37,544 nt of DNA from Paenibacillus sp. 598K (GTDB taxonomy: Bacteria > Bacillota > Bacilli > Paenibacillales > Paenibacillaceae). Under the pieces are notes generated by a model. It saw nothing but the letters and a program-made list of their open reading frames with translations. It did not search any database and was not told where the DNA came from. The stretch lies in the NCBI RefSeq assembly GCF_003851045.1, contig NZ_BFBX01000015.1:1-37544 (forward strand). Reading direction: 5' to 3'. A program made the position numbers and the translations under genes. Shown here one piece after another: positions 1 to 7,707 of the stretch (the stretch's first letter is position 1; each line of letters starts with the position of its first letter).

Positions 1-568
1 TCGTATGGCCGATCGCAGGCACGATGCCAGCGGCGGCGAGCCGCTCGATGAACGGGATCGCCCCCGGCCGCTCGGGAGCGAGCGTCACCATGACGATACG
101 GCCCCTCGCGGCCTCCTGATAGCGCTGGAACTCCTCCCAGTCCGGATCGCGCGTATGCGCGCGGTCATGAGCGCCGCGCGGGCCGTCCTCGCTGGAGAGG
201 TACGGCCCCTCCAGATGGATGCCGAGCAGCGAGGAGGCTCCGTAGCCGCCAGACTCGCAGTAGTCAGCAAGCGCGCCGAGGCCTTGCTTGATCCTGTTGT
301 CCGAGCCTGTGATGATCGTCGGCAAGTACGCAGCGACCCCTCGGGCATGGAGGGCGCGCGTCGCGCCTTCGATATCGTCGGCCGTTACGTGCTCGCTGTT
401 GAAGTCGTAGCTGGCGAAGCCATTCACCTGCAGATCGATCCAGCCTGGCGAGAGCCAGGGGAGCTGGCGCATCTGGTCCTCCAGCGGACGGATCGCGGCG
501 ATTGTCTCGCCGCGCACCTCCAGCTCGACAGCTTCTCCCGTATCGGGACGTCGGCCCTCATAGCGCAT
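1..568 (-). CDS. nagA: N-acetylglucosamine-6-phosphate deacetylase, 3' part cut by window edge
   Basis: NagA deacetylates GlcNAc-6-P to GlcN-6-P in the cytoplasm, the substrate of NagB encoded just upstream. About 189 residues from the N-terminus are visible and the frame is open to the window edge. The start is the ATG at 566-568, preceded by AAGGAGG (577-583) at 8 bp. Family motifs seen are PGWIDLQVNG near residue 40, HLEGPYLS followed by GPRGAH in the middle, and AIGHT just before the edge, which is the start of the GHTxA metal-site motif. It lies 36 bp after nagB and is the last visible gene of the operon. The C-terminal half with the catalytic Asp is outside the window, so intactness cannot be judged. 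Confidence 0.93.
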   Translation of the reverse strand, partial: MRYEGRRPDTGEAVELEVRGETIAAIRPLEDQMRQLPWLSPGWIDLQVNGFASYDFNSEHVTADDIEGATRALHARGVAAYLPTIITGSDNRIKQGLGALADYCESGGYGASSLLGIHLEGPYLSSEDGPRGAHDRAHTRDPDWEEFQRYQEAARGRIVMVTLAPERPGAIPFIERLAAAGIVPAIGHT

Positions 569-604
569 AGGGGATTCCTCCTTGTTGATCATCGTCTTCG
601 TCGA

Positions 605-1345
605 TTAGGCCCATGCGATGCTGTCGGCGGACGACGACTTGTCGAGATAGAGCTGCCAGTTCGGATGCGTCTTCAGGATCGTGGACGGGAACTGCGGGTC
701 CACTGTCTGCTCGAGCGTCGAGCGGATCGCTGCCGCCTTGGCGGCGTGAGGGACGCAGGAGATGATCTGGCGGCTGCGCAGGATTTGCTGCACTGTCATG
801 CTAATCGCCTGCTTCGGCACCTCCTCCAGCGAGCCGAACCAGCCTTCGTTGACCTGCTGCTGCTTGCACGCGTCATCGAGATCGACGATCTTGTAGGGAG
901 CAGGGTTGTCAAAGTCGGCGGGCGGATCATTGAAGGCGATATGACCGTTCTCGCCGATCCCGATCAGCGCCAGGTCGACCGGCTTACGGCTGATCTCGGC
1001 ATTCAGCTCCTCGATGACGGCGCTCGGGTCGCGCTCGCCGTCGACGAGCCAGTAGTTCGTCAGCTGCGGCACCTTGTCCAGGAATCGTTCCTTCAAGTAT
1101 TTGCGGAAGCTGGCCGGATGCGACTCGGGCAAGCCGATGTATTCGTCGAGATGGAACATCTCGATCTTCTCCCACGGCAGATCGCGCGTGACGAAGGCGG
1201 AGATAAAGGGAAACTGGGAGGCGCCGGTCGACAGGGCGATCCGGGCGTAACCCTGCTCGGCGATAATCTCCTTCAAGACCGCCTCGGCGGCTTCGGCCGC
1301 GCGGGCCCCCAGTTGTTCGGCTGTATCGTGAATATGAATTTGCAT
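605..1345 (-). CDS. nagB: glucosamine-6-phosphate deaminase
   Basis: NagB converts GlcN-6-P to fructose-6-P and ammonia, the step that brings amino sugars into glycolysis. The 246 residues match the usual length of about 240-265. Visible motifs are ALSTGASQ near residue 37, FHLDEYIGL near residue 69 (the conserved Asp of the active site) and GIGENGHIAFNDP near residue 130 with the catalytic Asn-Gly-His segment. The ATG at 1343-1345 has TCCTCCTT (reverse complement AAGGAGGA, 1356-1363) 10 bp upstream. It follows a Gfo/Idh/MocA gene by 65 bp and precedes nagA. The order B then A at the end of a transporter operon implies that the imported sugar ends up as GlcNAc-6-P or GlcN-6-P. Confidence 0.96.
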   Translation of the reverse strand: MQIHIHDTAEQLGARAAEAAEAVLKEIIAEQGYARIALSTGASQFPFISAFVTRDLPWEKIEMFHLDEYIGLPESHPASFRKYLKERFLDKVPQLTNYWLVDGERDPSAVIEELNAEISRKPVDLALIGIGENGHIAFNDPPADFDNPAPYKIVDLDDACKQQQVNEGWFGSLEEVPKQAISMTVQQILRSRQIISCVPHAAKAAAIRSTLEQTVDPQFPSTILKTHPNWQLYLDKSSSADSIAWA

Positions 1346-1410
1346 TATAAATCAGTCCTCCTTAGTATAGTAAACCTATGCTGTCACGTGAAGCGTTGCG
1401 CCAAACCTCA

Positions 1411-2673
1411 TCAAGCATTGTTGACAGTCGCATACTCGCGGAGCTGCACCATGCGCTGCTCGAGGCGCGAGCGCTCGGCGGCGAAGGCCATCAGATGGCT
1501 CTGCACCGAGGCGGCCGCTGAGGTCGCCGATGTATGCTCGCCCGCCTGGCTGACCGAGCGGATAAAGTCGCGGACGAGCCGCAGATCGCCGCCGCCGTGG
1601 CCGACATGGCCGCCCGGGTCGGTGAGCGTGGTCTTCTCCGTCTTGCCGGAGCCGAAGAGCGTTACTTCGATCTCGTTGCTCTCCATCGTAGCCCGCAGCT
1701 CGCCGCGCGTCCCCATCAGCTTCAGCGTGCGGCTGGAGTCCTTGGTAAAGGCGCTCATCGTGAAGACGGCTGTAATGTCCTCGGCGAACGACAGGCTGAC
1801 GACCTGGTGATCGACGACGTCATTGTCGCAATAGTAGACACAGCGTCCGTAAGGGCCGTGTCGGAGCGCCGCATACCGGGCTTCATAGCTCGGATCTTCG
1901 CATACCGATGCGGCCTTCCAGCCGCCGTCTTCTTTGAGATAGATATTGGGCGCATAGTAGACGCAGCTGTCCTCGACAGGGCATCCATCCATGCAATAGC
2001 GCGGCGCGCCGGGCGGAGCATCCTCGGGACGGAAATGGGACAGATGGCCATAAGAGGCCACACTCAGACATTCCGTACCCGCCAGCCATTGGATGATGTC
2101 CATATCGTGACAGGATTTGGCGAGGATCATCGGACTCGCCTCGTCGGCGCGTCGCCATTTGCCGCGGACATAGCTATGCGCCTGATGCCAATAGCCGACG
2201 TTCTCGTTATGCTGGATCGACATGAGGCGGCCGATCCGTCCTTCGTCTAACAACCCCTTGATCGTCTGGAAGAAAGGGGAGTAGCGGAGCACATGGCAGA
2301 TCGCAAAGACGCGATCGCTCAGCTCAGCCTGGCGGGCCATCGCCACGCATTCCTCCCACGAAGGCGACATCGGCTTCTCCAGCAGCACATGATAGCCTGC
2401 CTGCAGCGCCTTCATCGTCGGTTCGTAATGGTCGCGGTCCTGCGTGCAGATGAAGACGGCATCGGAGACGCGGGGACCGGCGAACAGTTCGTCCCAGCTG
2501 CCATAGCAGCGGGAAGGGGCGATCCCGTAGCGCTCCCGACACAGCTCGCGCTTGCCTTCGTCGGGGTCGGCGACGGCGACGATCTGCAGCTCATGCGGCT
2601 TGGCAAGCGCGTAGCCGGTATAGATCATGCCGCGCATGCCGGCGCCGATCAGCGTGACGGTTATCGGTTTCAT
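1411..2673 (-). CDS. Gfo/Idh/MocA family oxidoreductase (first paralogue)
   Basis: Predicted NAD(P)-dependent sugar dehydrogenase or oxidoreductase of 420 residues. The N-terminal Rossmann fold has GAGMRG at residues 10-15 and the hallmark EKPM at 99-102. The segment KSCHDMD at 186-192 is the usual position of the catalytic Lys/His/Asp set. An inserted cysteine cluster is seen at C227, C231, C237 and C278, with C282 nearby; the second paralogue encoded at 4659-5909 has an equivalent cluster, so it may bind a metal. Its ATG overlaps the stop of the upstream hydrolase as ATGA, showing translational coupling. The substrate is unknown. From context it is probably an amino-sugar glycoside or a keto intermediate, and a 3-keto-glycoside type pathway is possible but not shown. 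Confidence 0.9.
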   Translation of the reverse strand: MKPITVTLIGAGMRGMIYTGYALAKPHELQIVAVADPDEGKRELCRERYGIAPSRCYGSWDELFAGPRVSDAVFICTQDRDHYEPTMKALQAGYHVLLEKPMSPSWEECVAMARQAELSDRVFAICHVLRYSPFFQTIKGLLDEGRIGRLMSIQHNENVGYWHQAHSYVRGKWRRADEASPMILAKSCHDMDIIQWLAGTECLSVASYGHLSHFRPEDAPPGAPRYCMDGCPVEDSCVYYAPNIYLKEDGGWKAASVCEDPSYEARYAALRHGPYGRCVYYCDNDVVDHQVVSLSFAEDITAVFTMSAFTKDSSRTLKLMGTRGELRATMESNEIEVTLFGSGKTEKTTLTDPGGHVGHGGGDLRLVRDFIRSVSQAGEHTSATSAAASVQSHLMAFAAERSRLEQRMVQLREYATVNNA

Positions 2674-4652
2674 CTCGTATCTCCCTCTCTCTGTTCGGTA
2701 GTCGTAGTATCTTGTGCGCGCCAGCGCGCCAGCTCATCGAGATCAAAATAGCGCAGCATGCCCGGCAGGATCAGACTCATGCTGTCGCGCTCCTCATAAT
2801 GCTCGGCGCATACCCAGTCCTCGATCCGTCCGATCCCCGCCTCCGGGTAGACCGCTCCGATCCGGCGGTCGATCGCCGACGCAAGTTGCGCATACAGCTC
2901 ATAACGGCCATGGGTGCGGATCTCGACCCGAGCCTCGGGGCGCAGCGACGCATCCTGCAGCAGCATGTCGACGCAACGGATGACATCGTAAGCGCGCATC
3001 GCCGCCAGAGAATCGCCGAGCCAGAGCAGGTCGTCCGCAAGCTTGTGTACGACGCCAAAAAAATCAAGCTGCGCCTGGCCGTGGATCGGGTGGGGCAGAT
3101 GCGGCCCGACGCCGGATGGATTAAACACGAATACCGAGCGGCCGCTGGCGATCGTCTCGGCGATCCATGCCTCATGGACAGCCAGCAAGGTCGAACCGCC
3201 CTCCCACAGACCGATGATCGCAGGCCCGGCAGCAGCGCCAGCGCGCGGAGTCAGCAGAATACCGCTATTCATCACGCCCTCCTGCGACCACCAGAGACGG
3301 TACTCGGCGGCCGCATCGCCGCAGTCTCCAAGCGGCACCTTGCGCGTGCCGAGGCGGGCAGGGCGGCGCGGCTCGAGCAGACGGCGACCGAGCCATGCCA
3401 GCGCTTCCTCGCTGCTGCGGCCGCGACGCAGGTCCGCCAGCTCCCGAGCGCGGGAAATGTTGGCGCGGTGAACCGTTGCCATCTGCGGGTAGTCGGCGAG
3501 CACCTGCCCGGAAGCAGTCGCCCATAGTTGTTGTTCCGGCAGCAGCGCGTCGACGGCGATCTCCGTCGAGGCCTTGTACGGACGACCGAGCAGCACACGC
3601 GAGAAAAACGCCGCCGCTGCCTTGCCTAGCCGCACGGTATAGCTATGCGTCGAATCGTCGACAGTCAGCTCTAGCGAGGACTCCGCGTCCTCGAGCTGCC
3701 AATACTTGCGCGCGCGCTCCACCGTGCGCTGCGTCGCCTCGATCGGGAAGAAGTCGGAGCTGACGGCCAGCACATGGAGCGGCCTCGGCGCAAACAGCAG
3801 CAGCAGGTCCTCGTGATCAAAGCCGGCTGCGGTGAGCCCCGGCCACACTTGCTCCGCGTCCTGGACGCCGCCTGCATGCATAAACTGTTGACGGTTCATG
3901 ATGAAGGTGGCTGGAGCGGCGGCGGCGAGCCGATCGTCGACGGCCATCAGCATCGATGTCTGAGTGCCGCCGCCCGAATTGCCTGTGACGCCGATACGCT
4001 GCGGGTCAACCTCTGGACGAGAACAGAGGTAATCGACGGCGCGCATCGCATCGTGGACGAAGTAGCGGGCGAGCGATTCGCCAAGCGGCAGACATTGAGC
4101 GCCGACATGCTGATGCTCATGGGTGCCTGGTTGGAAGATGCTATCGCCCGCTTCGGTCAACGGGTAACCGAGCCGCTCGCCCTGACCGATCGGATCGATC
4201 GCGAGCACGATCAGACCTGCTGCAGCCAACTGCCGACATACGCGCTGGTAGAGCGGGCTGAACCGGCTGCCCGGCTCATGCCCGCAGAGGAAGAGCAGGG
4301 CAGCTTCCGGCTGCGCAGCGCCCTCCGGGATGTACAGATTGGCGGCGACGGGATGGTCGGGACGGGCGTCGAATAGCACATTCTCAATCGTCAGTCCGGG
4401 CTCGCGCAGGGTGGCGGTCGTACGTGCAGCTAGCGGCGTATCCGAAGACGGCAATCCGCCGATCGCCTCCAGGAAGGCGGCCCGCATCCGGTTGCGCCGT
4501 TCACGGACGGCCGCTGCAGTCTCCAGGCTGTCGCGAGCGGCATCGCCGCGCGCGAAGGCTTCGTCGGCACGGTCAAAGACGAAGCGCTTCAGCTGATCGC
4601 GCGTGTCATAGAGCGAGAATATCGTCTGCTCCAGCTCTTGCAGCGTTAGCAT
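2670..4652 (-). CDS. two-domain alpha/beta hydrolase, acetyl-xylan-esterase/dienelactone-hydrolase-like
   Basis: A 660-residue cytoplasmic protein without a signal peptide. The first half is an alpha/beta hydrolase: oxyanion-region FLCGHEPGS near 121, DPIGQGERLGYP near 153, nucleophile elbow GVTGNSGGG with Ser226, a candidate acid near Asp300 and His336 in DSTHSYT. The second half, about residues 400-640, again resembles an alpha/beta hydrolase core (LWEGGSTLLAVHEAWIAETI, then VFVFNPSGVGPHLP) but shows no GxSxG elbow, so it may be a degenerate copy or a substrate-binding domain. Start: GGAGGTGA lies 6 bp before the ATG at 4650-4652, and the upstream gene stops inside it. It sits between the two Gfo/Idh/MocA genes, so an acyl-ester or other bond on their shared substrate is a reasonable target. 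The exact reaction is unknown. Confidence 0.82.
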   Translation of the reverse strand: MLTLQELEQTIFSLYDTRDQLKRFVFDRADEAFARGDAARDSLETAAAVRERRNRMRAAFLEAIGGLPSSDTPLAARTTATLREPGLTIENVLFDARPDHPVAANLYIPEGAAQPEAALLFLCGHEPGSRFSPLYQRVCRQLAAAGLIVLAIDPIGQGERLGYPLTEAGDSIFQPGTHEHQHVGAQCLPLGESLARYFVHDAMRAVDYLCSRPEVDPQRIGVTGNSGGGTQTSMLMAVDDRLAAAAPATFIMNRQQFMHAGGVQDAEQVWPGLTAAGFDHEDLLLLFAPRPLHVLAVSSDFFPIEATQRTVERARKYWQLEDAESSLELTVDDSTHSYTVRLGKAAAAFFSRVLLGRPYKASTEIAVDALLPEQQLWATASGQVLADYPQMATVHRANISRARELADLRRGRSSEEALAWLGRRLLEPRRPARLGTRKVPLGDCGDAAAEYRLWWSQEGVMNSGILLTPRAGAAAGPAIIGLWEGGSTLLAVHEAWIAETIASGRSVFVFNPSGVGPHLPHPIHGQAQLDFFGVVHKLADDLLWLGDSLAAMRAYDVIRCVDMLLQDASLRPEARVEIRTHGRYELYAQLASAIDRRIGAVYPEAGIGRIEDWVCAEHYEERDSMSLILPGMLRYFDLDELARWRAQDTTTTEQREGDTR

Positions 4653-4658
4653 CCCAGC

Positions 4659-5909
4659 TCACCTCCGTTCGCCGGCCGGTACGGCAGCGCCCATCTGCTC
4701 ATCGATCGCGACAGGACGACGCTCTTCAATCGAGAGATTGGCGGCCGCGCCGATCAGGAGCGATAAGGCGCCAGCCTCGCTGCCCGCTTGCTGTCCGAGC
4801 GGGTCTGGCGTTCCCGGTTCTCCGAACAGCATGCTTCGCAGCTTGGCGTCTCCGCCGCCGTGGCCGTCCGCGCCGGTATCGATCTCGATCGTCCGTACAG
4901 GCTGTCCAGGCAGGAGCAGGCGGATCTCGCTCGTCGACTCGCCTCTCAGATCGGCATTGCTGTACAGATTGGCAAGCTCCAGCTTGCCTTTGCTCCCGGT
5001 AACGGTAGCTCGCCACCCCTCGTCGGGGCTGAAGGCGAGGAGCGAGTACGTGAGCAGCGAGCCGCTGTCGTAGCGGACGTGGACCGACATCGTGTCGTAG
5101 ATGTCGATGCGCTCATCGAAGACGCAGCGGTCCCGGAGGTAGCCATCCTCCTGCTCGGCTTCCAGGAAGCGGCTCGCCATGAACTCGTCCTGGCGGATGT
5201 CGAGGTAGAAATCGCAGCGATCCTGATAATCGCAGGTCAGACAGCGCTCGCCGCGTTCCTCGCGGGTCGGACCGTAGAAGCGGCGACCGCCGTAGGCATG
5301 GACCTCGGTGGGCCGGCTGTCCATCCACCAGTTAATAATGTCGAAGTGATGCGTCGACTTGTGGACGAGCAGACCGCCGCTGTTGGCCATCTCGGCATGC
5401 CAGCGCCGGAAGTAATCGGCGCCGTGGATGCGATTGAGATAGTACTCCAGGGCGATATGCTGCACCTCGCCGATCTCGCCTGCAGCGATCAGCGACTTGA
5501 CCTGGGCAAAGTAAGGCGCAAACCGCAGATTAAAGGTGACGGTGACGGTCCGGCCAGTGCGTCGCTCCGCTTCGAGGATTGCCGCTGCATAAGGGCCAGT
5601 CGTTGTCATCGGCTTCTCGGTAATGACATCGCAGCCGGCTTCGAGCGCAGCGATGATATACGTATGATGGGTGCTGTCTGTACTGGCGACGACGACGGTA
5701 TCGGGGCGGGCCCCGGCGAGCATCGCCTCGAAGCTGTCATACACCGGCACGCCTCCGCAAGCTGCGCTCAGCAGCTCGGCGCGTTTGCGGTTTTTGTCAT
5801 AGACGCCGTCCAGTTGGACATAGCTGTTTAGTTCGTCGGACACCATCGGCAGCGCAAACATATAGTAGGCGCGCGAGCCGGCTCCGACCAGCGCGTACGT
5901 TTTTTTCAT
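4659..5909 (-). CDS. Gfo/Idh/MocA family oxidoreductase (second paralogue)
   Basis: A 416-residue predicted NAD(P)-dependent oxidoreductase. The Rossmann motif GAGSRAY is at residues 9-15, EKPM at 98-101, and HKSTHHFD at 183-190 carries the usual catalytic Lys and His. As in the partner encoded at 1411-2673, the C-terminal domain holds four cysteines (C223, C226, C232 and C262 in RCVF). AAGGAG precedes the ATG at 5907-5909. It starts 22 bp after the permease gene and ends inside the ribosome binding site of the hydrolase gene. Two dehydrogenases of one family around a hydrolase suggest successive oxidation and reduction around a hydrolytic or eliminative step on a glycoside, which is inference only. 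Confidence 0.9.
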   Translation of the reverse strand: MKKTYALVGAGSRAYYMFALPMVSDELNSYVQLDGVYDKNRKRAELLSAACGGVPVYDSFEAMLAGARPDTVVVASTDSTHHTYIIAALEAGCDVITEKPMTTTGPYAAAILEAERRTGRTVTVTFNLRFAPYFAQVKSLIAAGEIGEVQHIALEYYLNRIHGADYFRRWHAEMANSGGLLVHKSTHHFDIINWWMDSRPTEVHAYGGRRFYGPTREERGERCLTCDYQDRCDFYLDIRQDEFMASRFLEAEQEDGYLRDRCVFDERIDIYDTMSVHVRYDSGSLLTYSLLAFSPDEGWRATVTGSKGKLELANLYSNADLRGESTSEIRLLLPGQPVRTIEIDTGADGHGGGDAKLRSMLFGEPGTPDPLGQQAGSEAGALSLLIGAAANLSIEERRPVAIDEQMGAAVPAGERR

Positions 5910-5931
5910 GGGAACGGACTCCTTTCGCTAG

Positions 5932-6762
5932 TTAGCCTTTCAGACCGGTCGAAGCGATGCCTTGGACAAATTGCTTCTGCGCCGCCAGATAGACCGCGAC
6001 GACCGGGAGAGTGACGATGACCGCAGCGGCCATCAACATGGCGGTATTCTGCGTGTCGGACTTCAGATAGAGCAGAGCGAGCGGCAGCGTATACAGCTCG
6101 CGGTCCTGCAGGTAGATGAGCGGCCCGACGGTATTATTCCAGGCGCCGATGAACGTGAAGACGCCAAGCGCCGACAGCGCCGGCCGACACAGCGGCATAT
6201 AGATGCGCCAGAAAATACCCGGCGGGCGGCAGCCGTCGATGACGGCGGCTTCATACAGCTCGCGCGGCAAGCTTTTGAAAAACTGATGCATCAGGAAGAT
6301 GCCAAACGCGCCGCCCAGGAACGAAGGCAGGATGAGCGGGTAATAGCTGTTCAACATCCCAAACGACTTCCAGATGAAGTAGCTGGGGATCAGCGTAACC
6401 TGAAACGGCAGCATCAGCGTGGCTAGCATCATCAGATAAAGCGGCTTGCGCAGCTTGAAGTTGTACATCGCCAGCCCGAAGGCGACGAAGGCGCACGAGA
6501 TCAGCGTACCGATCAAATCGACGGTAACGATGAACACGCTGTTGAGCGTGTAGCGTCCGAAGCTGACGCGGTTCCATACTGTCTCGTAGTTGGACCACTG
6601 CACGGGGTCTGGGATGAGCTGGGGCGGCAGCTGCGAGACGGCGCCGAGCGTCTTCAGCGAGGTCGAGAGCATCCAGACGAACGGGAACGCCATGACGATG
6701 GCCCCCAGCGTCAGCAGCGTATAGACGATAATCTGCTTGAGCAGCGTCGGTTTCTCAGTCAT
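5932..6762 (-). CDS. carbohydrate ABC transporter permease, MalG/MsmG type
   Basis: Inner-membrane half of a CUT1 sugar importer, 276 residues. It begins with a hydrophobic helix at about 12-32 (IVYTLLTLGAIVMAFPFVWM) and has about six membrane segments. The cytoplasmic coupling helix is EAAVIDGCRPPGIFWRIYMP near residue 192, the EAA motif that docks on the ATPase. Its start overlaps the end of the MalF-type gene by 8 bp, so the two are translationally coupled. No ATPase gene is encoded in this operon, so it probably uses a shared MsmX/UgpC-type ATPase encoded elsewhere. The substrate is inferred to be an amino-sugar oligosaccharide or glycoside from nagA/nagB in the same operon. Confidence 0.94.
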   Translation of the reverse strand: MTEKPTLLKQIIVYTLLTLGAIVMAFPFVWMLSTSLKTLGAVSQLPPQLIPDPVQWSNYETVWNRVSFGRYTLNSVFIVTVDLIGTLISCAFVAFGLAMYNFKLRKPLYLMMLATLMLPFQVTLIPSYFIWKSFGMLNSYYPLILPSFLGGAFGIFLMHQFFKSLPRELYEAAVIDGCRPPGIFWRIYMPLCRPALSALGVFTFIGAWNNTVGPLIYLQDRELYTLPLALLYLKSDTQNTAMLMAAAVIVTLPVVAVYLAAQKQFVQGIASTGLKG

Positions 6763-7636
6763 AGTGCACCCACTTTTTCTCGAAGTAGCGCTGGAACAGC
6801 GTGATCGAGAGGATGATAACGAACAGCAGCCAGGCCATCGCCGAGGCCGGTCCCATCTTGAAGAACAGGAAGGCGTCGCGATAGATGATCAGATTGGTAA
6901 CCATATGCTGCTCCGGGATGCCGGCCGTCACCGAGCCGAACATACCGAGGAAGACGTCAAAGGCTTGAAATGCCGCAATCGTCGATAGGATCATGACCAT
7001 ATAGAGCATCGGCGAGACGAGCGGGAAGATGATCCGGGTAAGCCGTACCCAGCGGGTCGCGCCGTCGATCGCGGCAGCCTCCAGCATCTCCTTGGGCACG
7101 TTTTGCATGCCGGCCAGCAATAGGATCATCGAGGAGCCGATGCCCTTCCAGACGTTGGCGATCGCGACGCTGGCGATGACGACCCACCAGTGCTTGTTGT
7201 CGAGCCAATGCACCGGATCGATGCCGACGTTGCCGAGCAGCCAGTTGATCAGGCCGAACCGATAGTTGTACAGCCATACCCAGAGGATGCCGCCGGCGAT
7301 CCATGGCGTAACGACCGGCATGAAGTAGAAGAGTCGGAACAGCGACTTGCCTCGGATCGACTGGTTGAGCAGATACGCGATAATAAAGGCGAACAACGTC
7401 TGGAGCGGTACGAAGATGCCTGCAAAGACGAGCACATTGCGCACCGAAATCCAGAACGGCGGATCGCTCAGCGTCCGAATCCAGTTGTCCAGCCCGACCC
7501 AGCGCGGCGGATTAAACAGATCCCACTGGGTAAAGGCGATATACGCGGAGAACCCAATCGGAAAAAAAACGAAGACCACTAAATTAATAAGGAAGGGGAG
7601 CGTGAAAATATAACCCCAATAGCCTTGCTTGTGCAT
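6755..7636 (-). CDS. carbohydrate ABC transporter permease, MalF/MsmF/UgpA type
   Basis: Partner permease of 293 residues with six predicted membrane segments, the first at about 8-30 (YIFTLPFLINLVVFVFFPIG). The EAA loop EAAAIDGATRWVRLTRIIFP lies near residue 188. It follows the binding-protein gene after a 71-bp gap holding a strong hairpin, and overlaps the MalG-type gene by 8 bp. The binding protein is normally needed in excess over the permeases, and the hairpin in the gap fits such graded expression. Alternative reading as a glycerol-phosphate or lactose permease cannot be excluded from sequence alone. Confidence 0.94.
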   Translation of the reverse strand: MHKQGYWGYIFTLPFLINLVVFVFFPIGFSAYIAFTQWDLFNPPRWVGLDNWIRTLSDPPFWISVRNVLVFAGIFVPLQTLFAFIIAYLLNQSIRGKSLFRLFYFMPVVTPWIAGGILWVWLYNYRFGLINWLLGNVGIDPVHWLDNKHWWVVIASVAIANVWKGIGSSMILLLAGMQNVPKEMLEAAAIDGATRWVRLTRIIFPLVSPMLYMVMILSTIAAFQAFDVFLGMFGSVTAGIPEQHMVTNLIIYRDAFLFFKMGPASAMAWLLFVIILSITLFQRYFEKKWVHYD

Positions 7637-7663
7637 GATGACCGCAACCTTTCGCTGTTGGGT

Positions 7664-7693
7664 TCGTCAGACGGGGGGCGCCCCGTCTAACGA
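7664..7693 (-). terminator. intercistronic hairpin between binding-protein and permease genes
   Basis: A perfect 8-bp stem (AGACGGGG pairing with CCCCGTCT, loop GGCG, 7669-7688) is extended by four more pairs after one C/A mismatch to 7664-7693. No T run follows on the minus strand, so it is more likely an mRNA-stabilising or partial termination hairpin than a full terminator. Confidence 0.65.
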
Positions 7694-7707
7694 TAGGCCC
7701 GCATAGA

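Noticed and set aside
5..1810. 601-codon frame on the plus strand opposite nagA and nagB
   Set aside because: Antisense shadow of well-supported minus-strand genes in GC-rich DNA; no family motifs and no ribosome binding site.
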